DNA of 30,534 nucleotides from Hofstenia miamia (lineage: Eukaryota > Xenacoelomorpha > Acoela > Hofsteniidae). Position numbers and translations under genes: made by a program. The first letter of the stretch is position 1, and each line of letters starts with the position of its first letter. Below are positions 21,701-30,534 of the stretch, one piece after another. Where the stretch lies: positions 986,636 to 1,017,169 of the forward strand of contig CABFPE010000121.1 of NCBI GenBank assembly GCA_900660155.1, in the 5' to 3' direction. The notes under the pieces were generated by a model. That model ran no database searches and was not told the origin of the DNA. It was given only the letters and a program-made list of their open reading frames with translations.

Positions 21701-24073
21701 ACTTATCCAAAGGCTTCCCGTTGTGTTTTTTCACACAACAACTAACACAACAGCAAAAAACAGTTGTGCCACACAACACAACAAAGTATTCGTAAGATGT
21801 CCACTAAAAAGAGATTCAGTGATAACAAATGCTTAGAATTGTCTATTTACATCAAATATTTTAAATAGCAAAATATAGACGTTCAACTGGAATACTGCTA
21901 GATTGGGACTCCAAAAAAACAAAACTGGACAGAGATGAATTGATTTCATATTTGCTTCATATTTTATTATATTTGCGAATTTATAAAAATCATTTTGAAC
22001 AAAATTGATTCAGTAAGTTTATTGAACTTTTAGTAACTAATTGCAAACTAACTCAAAATCATTTCATTGTGTAAATATAGCATTTGTTCTACCATAATTT
22101 ATCAAAACTAATTCAAATCCCAATTTCTTTACGCGGTCTTTAGTAATTTTGGGAGCATACGTTTCCAACAAAATATAAAATTCTTACAACCACCTCAACC
22201 GCTTTTTTAATTAAGTTTTTTTATTAAAATCACAGAAATCGACAATTTAAAATTTAGGACTAAAAATGCATAAAAGTAAGAAGAGTAATGAATAAATTTG
22301 TTCTATTTTCACACTTGTATTATTTCTTATGAAGCTAGCATTTTTACTGATCTGGTGTATTTGAAAATTTCTCTAAGGCATCAAAAGATTTGTTATTTCG
22401 CCAGGTTTGCTTAGAAAAAAATTAAATGTAAAAAATGCTAGTAATGATGGGAGACGCCCAATGATTACTAAAACTGTGCTAGTGAAAATGTATTAAGCTT
22501 TTCTAAAAATGCAATAGCTAAAACTAAGGAAAAATGCTAATGTTACTCTTTGTAAAATTTTGCAAAGTCAAATTTAGAGGTTATACTTAAAACTATTAAG
22601 TTGATGAAAGCAATTGTGTAACAAATTCATAAAAAGTATTTTGTATAAGTAATTGTTTTCTAACACATTCATACTAATGACTCATAGGAATTTAATTTAT
22701 GTGGCATAATGTGCTTAGTAATTTTTTAATAAATTTGAAAATAACAGATAATTACCAGATTTCTTCCATCAAAGGCAAAGTCGTAGATTTTGGGACGTTA
22801 AAATCCTAGCACAACAGAAATGGCTACTTGTGCTCTAAATTTTACAACATTTTAGGTGTACCACTATAACTCTCAACAATTTTATAGACTTCCTGCACTT
22901 TGTACTGAAGTCATTTAATTATAATCAGCAAAAAAATACTGTAGACCTGACCTCATAATAAGCTTGAGCTTCTATGGAGAATTTATAGGCTACACTGCAA
23001 CCATCCGGGTGCAGAATACATCCAGCTTCTATTTTTTCGTCATCGTAGTAGGAATTTCCACAATCTAGAACACCATTGCAAACTTTGTCAGCATCAATAC
23101 ATCTTGAATTAGATTTGCACAGGAATTTGTTTGCACCACAGCATGATCCTTCATCTGAAATGTCGTACATAGTCGGAGACATGCAATCCCTGAAGCCGTC
23201 GCAAATGTTTTCACGTATCAGACAATATTGACTTAATCTAAATATAAATCACTGTTGTTTTAATAGCACACATCAGCTATAAATCCAATATTATTTTATA
23301 TGAATTATTTATACAAGATTTTTAGAATCATGGGTCCTCGTAAATCTGTAGCTAAGCCCACCAGCTCTTATGTGTAATCAACAAACCTTCACCCTAACCA
23401 AGCAAGCAGTTCTACTTCTTATCTTAGCTAGGCCAAATTTCAAGTACAAATATAAATAACGAGTTAATTGATATTATCTTGACAGATTAGTATATTAGAA
23501 TGTCTTAATCAGACATAAATATAAAATGAATGTAGGATTATCTTACCGACAACGTAGCCCAGTTGTACAACCCTTTGATTTATTGCAGTTCTCAACAAAA
23601 TCACAAGAAAGATAAAAAGATTCATAAGCATCCACGTTTGAACAGAGTGCCAAACCTTTAGGACAGAGGCAGGCTTGCAGACAATCGGAATCACTTTCAC
23701 AGGCTTCATTGCTGTAATTGCATGAGCTGTTAACACAATAATCGCCTTTACACAACTCTGGATTACAGTACTTTTCATCATCACCTTTGGAACAATCAAC
23801 AATTGAATCACATATGAATGTGCGACTAATACACATAGAGGGCTTCTGGTCTTGGCACATCACTGAATCAGAAGCTGTTCCACAGGCGAATACTGCTTCA
23901 TCTTCGTCATGGAAACAATCGTCAATTCCATCATTTATTTGCGAATAGTTAATGCAGATCTTTGTGAAATTTAAGCCCTCACAACTATATCCATCTTGAC
24001 ATATCGCATTGCATTGAAAGAAATTTAAGGCGAAGCAACCAGAAAATATTAGTAATACAAATTTTGAGGACAT
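18613..24073 (-). CDS. LDLa-module rhodopsin-type G-protein-coupled receptor, 4 exons
   Basis: I assembled this gene from exons 23547-24073, 22952-23237, 18819-19921 and 18613-18769. Together they are 2073 nt with no internal stop and encode 690 residues. The ATG follows an in-frame TAA 15 bases upstream. Residues 1-23 are a signal peptide. Cys-rich LDLa-type modules follow at about 25-66 (degenerate), 73-103, 169-208 and 209-249. Transmembrane segments lie at about 322-351, 356-383 (Asp368), 410-441, 457-475, 524-552 (Pro539), 569-592 and 655-676. Cys412 and Cys498 are placed for the usual extracellular disulfide. NPLIY at 667-671 is the TM7 NPxxY motif. The DRY motif is replaced by ERL (436-438). 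LDLa plus 7TM recalls relaxin-type receptors, but there are no leucine-rich repeats. Plasma-membrane location and G-protein coupling are family knowledge; the ligand is unknown. The loop between TM6 and TM7 is unusually long, about 60 residues. Confidence 0.85.
18819..19921 (-). CDS. Exon 3 of LDLa-GPCR: juxtamembrane stalk and TM1-TM6
   Basis: Acceptor TTTTTTAG precedes 19921. The exon opens in frame with a charged stalk containing one Cys (residues 272-320), then TM1 to TM6. TM6 has the sequence LICSLPL, which corresponds to the usual CWxP region with Trp replaced. TM3 ends ALERLIFIKFP. The exon ends after residue 638 plus two bases of a Pro codon, at a strong GTAAGT donor (18818 downwards). 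Read without splicing, the frame stops in that donor, before TM7, so the last intron is needed for a full receptor. Confidence 0.85.
20736..21008 (+). pseudogene. hAT-superfamily transposase relic (DUF4371-like)
   Basis: A 90-codon open stretch lies antisense inside the receptor's intron 2. Its second half has FDPVMNEHIERI, then an HY pair, then DIQKELMQLL. This is the order and spacing of the DUF4371 domain of hAT/ZMYM-like transposases (FDP..EH.....HY...IQ.EL). The first half is degenerate, and the flanks have stops in all frames I read, so only a fragment of the catalytic region remains. No terminal inverted repeats or 8-bp target duplication were found. It is a fossil with no expected function. 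Confidence 0.65.
21192..22180. repeat. Direct repeat pair of about 200 bp (21192-21392, 21975-22180)
   Basis: The two blocks are about 90 percent identical over their core, which begins near CTTTTAGTAACTAATTGC and ends near CAAAATATAAA. They are about 785 bp apart in the same orientation inside intron 2. They could be a decayed local duplication, two copies of one short interspersed element, or remnants of long terminal repeats. No coding sequence was recognised between them. Confidence 0.75.
22952..23237 (-). CDS. Exon 2 of LDLa-GPCR: LDLa modules 3 and 4
   Basis: A TTTAG acceptor at 23238-23242 restores the frame from exon 1 (split Arg codon). The exon completes one LDLa module (Cys169-Cys208; NICDGFRDC then DISDE) and carries a second (Cys209-Cys249; KVCNGVLDC then YYDDEK). 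It ends GAG|GTCAGG, a non-optimal donor, chosen because it is the one that stays in phase with exon 3. The exact 3' edge is therefore less certain than the other splice sites. Confidence 0.78.
23547..24073 (-). CDS. Exon 1 of LDLa-GPCR: signal peptide and first LDLa modules
   Basis: Starts at ATG (24073) and ends at a GTAAGA donor (intron first base 23546), leaving two bases of a split codon. The first 23 residues are hydrophobic and fit a secretion signal. A degenerate LDLa-like module (Cys25 to Cys64, acidic DDCFHDEDE) and a canonical one (Cys73 to Cys103, with IVDCSKGDDE supplying calcium-type acidic ligands) follow. A dense Cys region at 108-144 resembles an EGF-like or other disulfide knot and is not classified. 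NFT, NYS and NSS sequons suggest glycosylation. Intron 1 is 309 nt (23238-23546). Confidence 0.85.
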
Positions 24074-26029
24074 TGTAAATGAACATTATGTAAGTTGCTA
24101 CAGTCTTAATATTGAATTTTAGCCAATAAGATATTTTCACCAATCAACGAAGTTTGCTAGTTTTTAAAGTTGGTTGCAAAATTTTTCTCCAAATAGCATG
24201 TGAATTCAAACGTTTATGAAGATGAAATTTTAGGCATTTCATTTTGCTAAAATAAATATCGCATTTATATAAAATCAAAGTTTTTTTACTAAAACCAAGC
24301 TTAAGATATTTCTAAGTTTTTCTGTGCTGTAGTGAGGTTCTTATCAGATGCTCAGATGCTTATAAATTTCATAATGACAGAATCTAACAAATAAATGAGA
24401 ATAATTGGATTTTTTATGGTAATATCATTACAAAGTTTTATAATTTCAACATTCAAAATGTCAATCAGAAAGAAGTTGTTGCTGAAGGAAGAATGAGCAA
24501 AGTACTTATGTAAGACCTTTAAAGAAAATACACATTTTGATTCCTACTGAACAGCGCAGTGCGCACCCAATCTTAACTACGAACATGGTAATTTCAATTT
24601 AGTTATAATCAAATGATGCAATGCAACCTTACATTTCGTTCAGTAATTCTTCTCAGATTTGTCAATAACCCGAGTTTGTAACGAACAGTGGCAATATGAG
24701 CCTTGCCGAGTCAAGCCGAGCTTGAGCAGTGCATTGCATATAGAACCAGCCCAAAACAAGCCTTGCTTAAACAAGGTACATTTATTGATCTGCTTTTCCA
24801 TTTGGTGCTATTAATCTGACCATACAAAATATTCGTATCGTTTCATTCAAAATACGATTTTTTGTGGTCCTTGTAGACTTATTTTAAATATATATATTAA
24901 ACGACAAGAACTATGCAAAACTTTTACAGAATTTGGCGAAATAAAACGGGTTTCATTGAAAAGTTCTGTTTGGGGAGCTGACTGGAACCTAAAATATTTG
25001 TAATCAAAACTAGTCGAGACGAATTAAAAATGTTTATGCTCGGTTGACATGTCTTATTCTTTTCCAAAATCGATGTTAGCTTAGAAATCGCATATTTTTC
25101 CATAGGTATTGCAGTATTCAATCATTATGCCCTGTTTGTGTGGAAATGCATAGATAGTAATAAGCATTCACAAATTATGGTTGGACAGTAAGAAAAATAA
25201 TCTTGCGGGTTTTCAGCCCTACACTTCAATTTCCGAAGGTTATGTATCTTAATACATACATCACTAATATACAGGGCGATAAAATATTGATTGTTAATCA
25301 TAAGATTTGCTTATCTTGATAAACATTTTGCAACATTCTGACACTATTACTGACAAGCTAATTGACTGACCATATTAGAGTCTTAACAGTAAGTGTTGTA
25401 TGAGCATACTGCTTCCATGCTTTTCTCTCAGTAGTGTGGTAGTCAGATGGGGTCGCATTTTTAGAGATGATGAATTGCAAAGGAAATTACATAAGTAGAC
25501 TTATTCTGTCGAAAAAACTTTGGTCACAAGAGCCACAAAAACATTCATAGATATTGTCAAGAAAGGGATAAATGGGAATTTTAATAATTCCGAATGATGG
25601 CTGACAAAGTGCACACATCTAATACGAATTGCTGCCACAATACCGCAATACTGGCCTGGTACATATCAAAGTATTACATTGAACATGCACCGTAATGCAA
25701 AAAGGTGCACTAATCTTACCCAACCAGATGTCAATATTGGAAACTTCCGTGATTCAGTGATTACGCAATGAATTCAGCTTATTAGATTCATGGTTATCCA
25801 ACTATATTTTAATTCAAACGTTTGCAAAAAAATAAGTTGAAATTGAAAACATATTTTAAAATAGGATACCATTATTGCATGGAAATTCCCCCAATCAATT
25901 AAAAAATTAATGAAATAAAGTATAAAATATACATTTGGGGAAGTAAGAGACCGACTATACTTCCACACATTTGGTTAATCCCACTTAGCGCACTACCACA
26001 ATTTTGACTTCAACTTGGTATACATAAAA
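24074..26029. other. Upstream region of the receptor and AT-rich spacer
   Basis: Contains the unknown promoter of the minus-strand receptor gene; I could not pick out a convincing TATA or initiator. A patch near 24690-24780 (CAGTGGCAATATGAGCC, then repeated GAGC/GCCGAGC words) is GC-richer and resembles a transposon end but has no partner. No gene was recognised. Confidence 0.4.
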
Positions 26030-27255
26030 GCAGAGATTTGCTTAGAACAGTTGCATGACGCATGTCTTATTGGAATGTTGACTGTTATGTATTTTACACT
26101 CATGTCAATGTGTTGTAATTATTGATATACTACTTGAAGCTTCCGTAAAGAACCCACATTTCATTTTTCTACAAAAATTATTGAAAAATACCTGCCCATT
26201 GAGAAACAATATATGAATACTTTCTCTGACAAATCTGGGGTATTATCATTTGAAAAGATCAAAACCAAGATTACATTTTGAAAATTCAATTTTATATCAG
26301 TAGTATCAATATTAGTGCGAAAATAAATTATTTCAAGTGATGAATTTATTTGAATTTTTTTACTCAAAGGATAACTCTAAGAATATTTCTATGATGTAAC
26401 AAAACAAAAATCGATTATCTCATTTGGCAATTGTGCAGTGATTTGAAATATTTTCTTACAAAATACGGATTTTTTTGCAAATGAATTTTTGATATTCTTT
26501 TCATTGTATGCTTGCACAATCGCTAGTTGCTGGAGTAGGTGTAGAGATACCAGATTTTTTGAATACTAATAAAAAAGGCTGGTCTCGATTTGNGCAGAGA
26601 TTTGCTTAGAACAGTTGCATGACGCATGTCTTATTGGAATGTTGACTGTTATGTATTTTACACTCATGTCAATGTGTTGTAATTATTGATATACTACTTG
26701 AAGCTTCCGTAAAGAACCCACATTTCATTTTTCTACAAAAATTATTGAAAAATACCTGCCCATTGAGAAACAATATATGAATACTTTCTCTGACAAATCT
26801 GGGGTATTATCATTTAAAAAGATCAAAACCAAGATTACATTTTGAAAATTCAATTTCAATTGAAAAACGTAGAAGTATTGCGTAACGAAACCCCTAATCG
26901 GAAAAAGTGGACCTACACTTTAATTTTTGACAAAATAAGCTTATAAAAATGCATAGGTAATAAATTATATCAGTAGTATCAATATTAGTGCGAAAATAAA
27001 TTATTTCAAGTGATGAATTTATTTGAATTTTTTTACTCAAAGGATAACTCTTAGAATATTTCTATGATGTAACAAAACAAAAATCGATTATTTCATCTGG
27101 CATTTGTGCAGTGATTTCAAATATTTGCAAATGAATTTTTGATGTTCTTTTCATTGTATGCTTGCACAAAATTTTACATCAATTGCTAGTTGCTGGAGTA
27201 GGCGTAGAGATACCAGATTTTTTGAATACTAATAGAAAAGGCTGGTCTCGATTTG
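26030..27255. repeat. Allelic contig overlap around a single N (26030-26592 and 26594-27255)
   Basis: The 563 bases before the N and the 662 bases after it are the same sequence with SNPs and three indels. The right copy has a 109-bp insertion at 26857-26965. The left copy has about 24 extra bases near 26450-26475. The right copy has about 14 extra bases near 27167-27180. The repeat boundary coincides with the N, so these are probably two haplotypes laid end to end and not a tandem duplication. No coding sequence was recognised in either copy. Confidence 0.8.
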
Positions 27256-27414
27256 TTCACTGGGTTCATGAATAGAATGAAACTTCAATCTACATTTGTC
27301 ACAACTGTGGTGAAGATTGGGATTGTGCATAAAGTGGTTTGAATAAAGATTTTTTGCATAAATATAACTTTGGTTTTTCTTGTTAACAAAGTTCCATAGT
27401 ACACTCCTTAAAAT

Positions 27415-27818
27415 ATTCAATAAGATATTGTTAATGCGTAGTTGTTAATACGATGCAAGTAAGCAGTAGTTAATACCTTTTTATCATAGACAGACTAATG
27501 TATCAATTTGACCCATGTTATGTATCAACTTACCCCATGCTTGAGACAAGTTGATACAATGTGCACATTACTACATTTCGATCAATTTATCAAAAGTTTC
27601 TAAAACTTCTTAAATATATTCTGGTCAAAAAATATAGCTAACAGACGCCAGATTGTTAGTACCAAATATCGTGAACATGTTTCGTAGGGCCTGGCTGAAA
27701 ATCCAATTAATGCAAAAATTGTATCAACTAGCCCCGGTTTCCCTTATATGATTTCTTTTTATTGTTTGTACAGTAACTCGTCACGCCATGATTCAATAAG
27801 ATATTGTTAATGCGTAGT
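27415..27818. repeat. 28-bp direct repeat flanking a 348-bp segment
   Basis: ATTCAATAAGATATTGTTAA plus 8 bases occurs identically at 27415-27442 and 27791-27818. The enclosed segment has repeated words GTATCAA(C/T)T followed by a CCC-rich run (about 27500, 27525, 27722) and one inverted copy (AAGTTGATAC at about 27549) that can pair with the second as an 11-bp stem. It could be an insertion with an unusually long target duplication, or a local duplication. Confidence 0.7.
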
Positions 27819-28120
27819 ACTGTATTTTAAAGTTCCGGGCAAAAATGGAAATCACCAGCATAACAACTAGCACCCCAACATTTTCAAAAGGGATTGCAGG
27901 TAATAAACCAGCCCAAGTCAGTCTAAATCTAATATTGTCTTTCCCCAAAAATGATTCACTTTTCTGAAGAATACCATAGTAGGATTTCGTTTTTCTATCA
28001 AATTGCTCAACACATATATTAATAATGTTACTCATATTTATCCTTAGGACCATATAGAATTTGATAAATAAATCGCGCGGTGCCTAAAAAAAATATTGCA
28101 TGAATAAAATTGAATATTTA
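27819..28120. other. AT-rich spacer, no recognised gene
   Basis: An open stretch at 27793-28053 (minus) of 86 codons has no family motif. Its composition is hydrophobic near GVLVVMLVISIFA, so a membrane segment cannot be excluded. Confidence 0.3.
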
Positions 28121-28125
28121 TTGAA

Positions 28126-28730
28126 TAAATATTTTTTGATTTTTGAAAATGAGAGGTTCTAAAAAGCTGCTCTACTTCTAAAACCACATTTTTCATGTTT
28201 TTTTCGTTTTTACCATTTTAACTGTGCTGGCTACGCCTATTTTTACATGCCAGGGGGCAAAATTGCAAAATCTGCCAAATATCTTCTAATTTTTTAGCTT
28301 TGGCCTCATGTTGTGCACCATTTTGTAGCGTTTCCAAGAAATTAAATAGTCCATAAGAACCTTTCCAGATTTTCCCTAGTTCCTTTGCCAAAATAAGCGG
28401 TCAAAATTTCAATTAAGTTTCAGTGGTATGTCACTGTTTAATGTATGGTAATTTTGATACGGAAAACTTTTAAACATTTTTTCTCGACAAGGGAAATATT
28501 GAAAATCTGGGACAGTTTATATGGGTTTTCATAGATTTTTTAAGCATTATAAAATGGTGTACAGCGTGAAGCCATAAATTTGAGGATTTTAAAATGTTGC
28601 CCTCTTGCATGTTAAAATAAGGGTATCCAACACAAAAACATGAAAAGTGTGATCATAAAGGTAGAAGCAACTTTCTAGAATCCCTCGTTTTCAAAAATCA
28701 AAAATAAGTATTTTTCACTCCACCCTGATT
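28126..28730. mobile_element. Fold-back (MITE-like) element of about 600 bp
   Basis: The two halves are diverged inverted copies over about 270 bp each, meeting near 28430. Shared blocks in order from the outside: GATTTTTGAAAA, TTTTTCATGTTTTT, ACATGCxAGxGGGCAA, TGTACACCATTTT-type text, and CCAGATTTTC. The right outer edge ends CACTCCACCCTG, which could be a terminal motif; the left edge is less clear. No coding sequence. It is likely a non-autonomous DNA element. Confidence 0.7.
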
Positions 28731-28869
28731 TATATAATATTTTTATATCTTGGAATTGACCTAATTGTAAAAAAATCGTAAAAATCTTTTAAAGTTTGAA
28801 GCAAAACAACTTTGTACAGCAATAATGTGACAAAAATTTTGAACAAAAATGCAGGCCATGTGGAAGTTT

Positions 28870-29240
28870 GAAAACTAAACGGTTGTGTTAATATTTTGTG
28901 GAGAAGCCATGATACTGACTACATTCTTGAATTTTTCAGATGGAGAGGGCACTATGTTTGGAAGGTGTTTGCGCTTACTCTATGATACCATGCTTATTCA
29001 ATTATTTTTTTAGTGATTATCATTTGGGTGTTTTTTCTGAACTTTGAACTTAATTTTATCTCGAAGGTTCTCTATAGAGTTGCAGTCCAGACTGGCCAAC
29101 CCATTCGAAGCTACATATGCGGATCTCTTCTTACTATATTTGGTTTCATTTTCATAAGCTTACTAACATTCTTCCCACTCCAGCATAGAATTGAAGTGTG
29201 CGTTCTCCACAGCATTTGGAGACACCCAAATAATTAGATA
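28870..29240 (-). pseudogene. Tc1-type transposase C-terminal relic
   Basis: On the minus strand, near 29090, the frame reads NSIENLRDKIKFKVQKKHPN. This fits the Tc1 block NPIENLW..K..V.K..P with the catalytic Glu present and Pro and Trp changed. After a frameshift comes IITKKIIEZAWYHRV (Z marks a stop codon), then SEKFKNVVSIMA, matching the conserved C-terminal helices. Stops and at least two frameshifts are present. The plus-strand open stretch at 29013-29237 is an antisense shadow. The relic lies beside the fold-back element and could have shared its transposase family; that is inference. Confidence 0.55.
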
Positions 29241-29397
29241 ATTCTTTATAGGTGAACCTTTATGCATGCATTTTGATTGATAAATGTAGGATAAGACGTC
29301 TAATGGAAAATATTAATTTCAAATGGATGATTTTGTGTGCTTCAAATCTCAAAATATATCTTCAATTGTGCCTTTTTATGCTGCAAATCGTATTGTA

Positions 29398-29558
29398 GGA
29401 CTGGTGGCAGAACAAATTTTTGTTAAGGGGGAGGGCAAAATACATTTATTACTATTATGTTTACTAACTAAGAAAACTTTTACTGTTTAACTTAACAATA
29501 TATTTTAGGGAAAAATGTTCTCATTGCGCCCCCCCCCTCTGCCGCCACTGCCTTGAGG
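29398..29558. mobile_element. Possible short non-autonomous element with GC-rich ends
   Basis: The left edge reads CTGGTGGCAGAA with AAGGGGGAGGGC close by. The right edge, read inward on the minus strand, is CAGTGGCGGCAGAGGGGGGG. Both share (G/A)GTGGC(G)GCAGA and a purine-rich G run, as in terminal inverted repeats of many short animal DNA elements. The 100-bp interior is AT-rich. The match is imperfect and no target duplication is clear. Confidence 0.35.
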
Positions 29559-29559
29559 T

Positions 29560-30534
29560 AACAAGTAAGCCTTTCAAACCAAATATATCATTGATCATTT
29601 CTAGAGCATAAATAATGCGCGGATAATATTAAAATGAGAAATTGACTAATTCAAACCCTGTGACCAGGAGCATATCATTTTAAGTGATTTTTATTATAAT
29701 TGCGTAGGAGTAAATTATAAGCTCATTTAGTTTTAAAAAAAATTCACCGAAATGCTCATTTATTATTTATGGCTTATAGGTTAACTAAAGTAATACTATA
29801 CAAATGACGTAGTTATTTATGAAGACTAAATAATCAATTTCTAAGAAGCAATAACTCTGTAATTAAAGTATTTGGTTACAGAAAAGTACATTGTTTATAA
29901 TATTCTTTCATTTTTTGCATCATAGTAACACACATTTTCTAAAGAAATTCATAAATTTAAACAAGTCAAGTAAAAAAGTGTGGGGCAAACAAAAACGTAG
30001 AATTTGATTGAATCAAAGACACAATATAAAACAAAACACACAAAAAAAACAGTACCTTTCCTGAAATTAGCATGAAGTTCCTGTTTGATCTATTAATGGT
30101 TTTTTTATCCCAAGACTGCGTGGCAACCTCTTAGGAATTTAATTCATAAAAATATACCTTACACTTTCAAAAATTGAGTGTGGCAATTCCAGGATATAGC
30201 GCTTTAATTCAGCTAGATTTTCTGGATATTTCTTTTCCATATATTCTTTCAGTATCTGGCAAACATTTTCTATAGTCGACCCAATCTTGTTTTACCAGAA
30301 CATTTATTCGTCAAAATTGATCTACTAGATATTTTGTATTCACTAGATTATGTATTTAATGAAACAACTGATATATAAAACTCTATTTATGTTAGAAATT
30401 CACTTTAATTTGCCTTAGTAAAAAAAATTCTATGTTGTTCTCTAAAAAATAATGTCTTCGGAATTTTCTTATGGGGACATACAAGAGTGCAATACAGCCT
30501 CAGTTCATCTTGTTAAAATAGAAATGGTACGAGG
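29560..30534. other. AT-rich spacer; one weak exon-like stretch
   Basis: On the minus strand 30139-30293 is open for about 51 codons and includes STIENVCQILKEYMEKKYPE and LAELKRYILELP, a charged helical composition more protein-like than its surroundings. No strong splice sites and no family match. Nothing else was seen. Confidence 0.25.

Larger units (their letters stand above)
19922..22951 (-). other. Intron 2 of LDLa-GPCR, 3.0 kb
   Basis: AT-rich intron between the second LDLa exon and the 7TM exon. It holds an antisense hAT transposase relic at 20736-21008 and direct repeats at 21192-21392 and 21975-22180. The remaining sequence (19922-20730, 22190-22950) shows no feature I can name. Confidence 0.7.

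Noticed and set aside
23509..23811. Second minus-strand frame within exon 1
   Set aside because: Overlaps the LDLa exon in another frame and has no conserved pattern.
1..30534. tRNA, rRNA or CRISPR loci
   Set aside because: No T-arm consensus with paired flanks, no rRNA core text and no regularly spaced repeats were seen.

Overview
This is an AT-rich, gene-poor stretch of an invertebrate animal nuclear genome. The evidence for that is one intron-containing receptor gene with animal extracellular modules, a dense set of decayed animal-type transposons, long non-coding spacers and scaffold gaps. The phylum cannot be fixed from the sequence alone. I saw no bacterial-style operons, rRNA, tRNA or CRISPR arrays.

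Layout. At 315-1820 there is a dead Tc1/mariner-type DNA transposon with terminal inverted repeats of about 200 bp. Next to it (1838-2190, minus) are small zinc-finger-like coding relics. At 4090-5000 (minus) there is a weak piggyBac-like relic. From 5050 to 8600 there is no recognisable gene, but a 190-bp segment is repeated exactly around a single N. From 8600 to 13060 lies a transposon cluster. It starts with a mariner-type relic (minus). Then comes an R4/Dong-type non-LTR retrotransposon lying between two (TAA)n microsatellites, split by a second retroelement that carries a gag-like region, reverse transcriptase and RNase H. From 13060 to 16900 there is non-coding DNA with a MITE-like element (19-bp inverted repeats at 14627 and 15384) and a fold-back element beside an (AT)n tract.

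The one convincing host gene is on the minus strand, 24073 down to 18613. It has four exons that splice in phase to a predicted 690-residue protein: signal peptide, LDL-receptor class A (LDLa) modules, then a rhodopsin-type seven-transmembrane domain. Its 3-kb second intron contains an antisense hAT transposase relic and a pair of direct repeats of about 200 bp. Its last exon is present a second time at 17149-17409, on the other side of a 1000-N gap. That copy lacks 37 bp, including the last splice acceptor.

From 24074 to the end there is no convincing host gene. This part holds a third unmerged assembly overlap (26030-27255) that shows two alleles with large indels, a 28-bp direct repeat bracketing 348 bp, a fold-back element of about 600 bp, a Tc1 transposase relic (minus, 28870-29240) and a possible short element with GC-rich ends.

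All three N gaps have the same form: the end of the left contig is repeated at the start of the right contig. They are best read as allelic overlaps that were not merged, so the true locus is probably shorter than the window and the apparent duplications are probably not real. I found no new multi-gene system. The most interesting items are the LDLa receptor with its splice-site deletion allele, and the nested retroelement with an unusual RT-RNase H.
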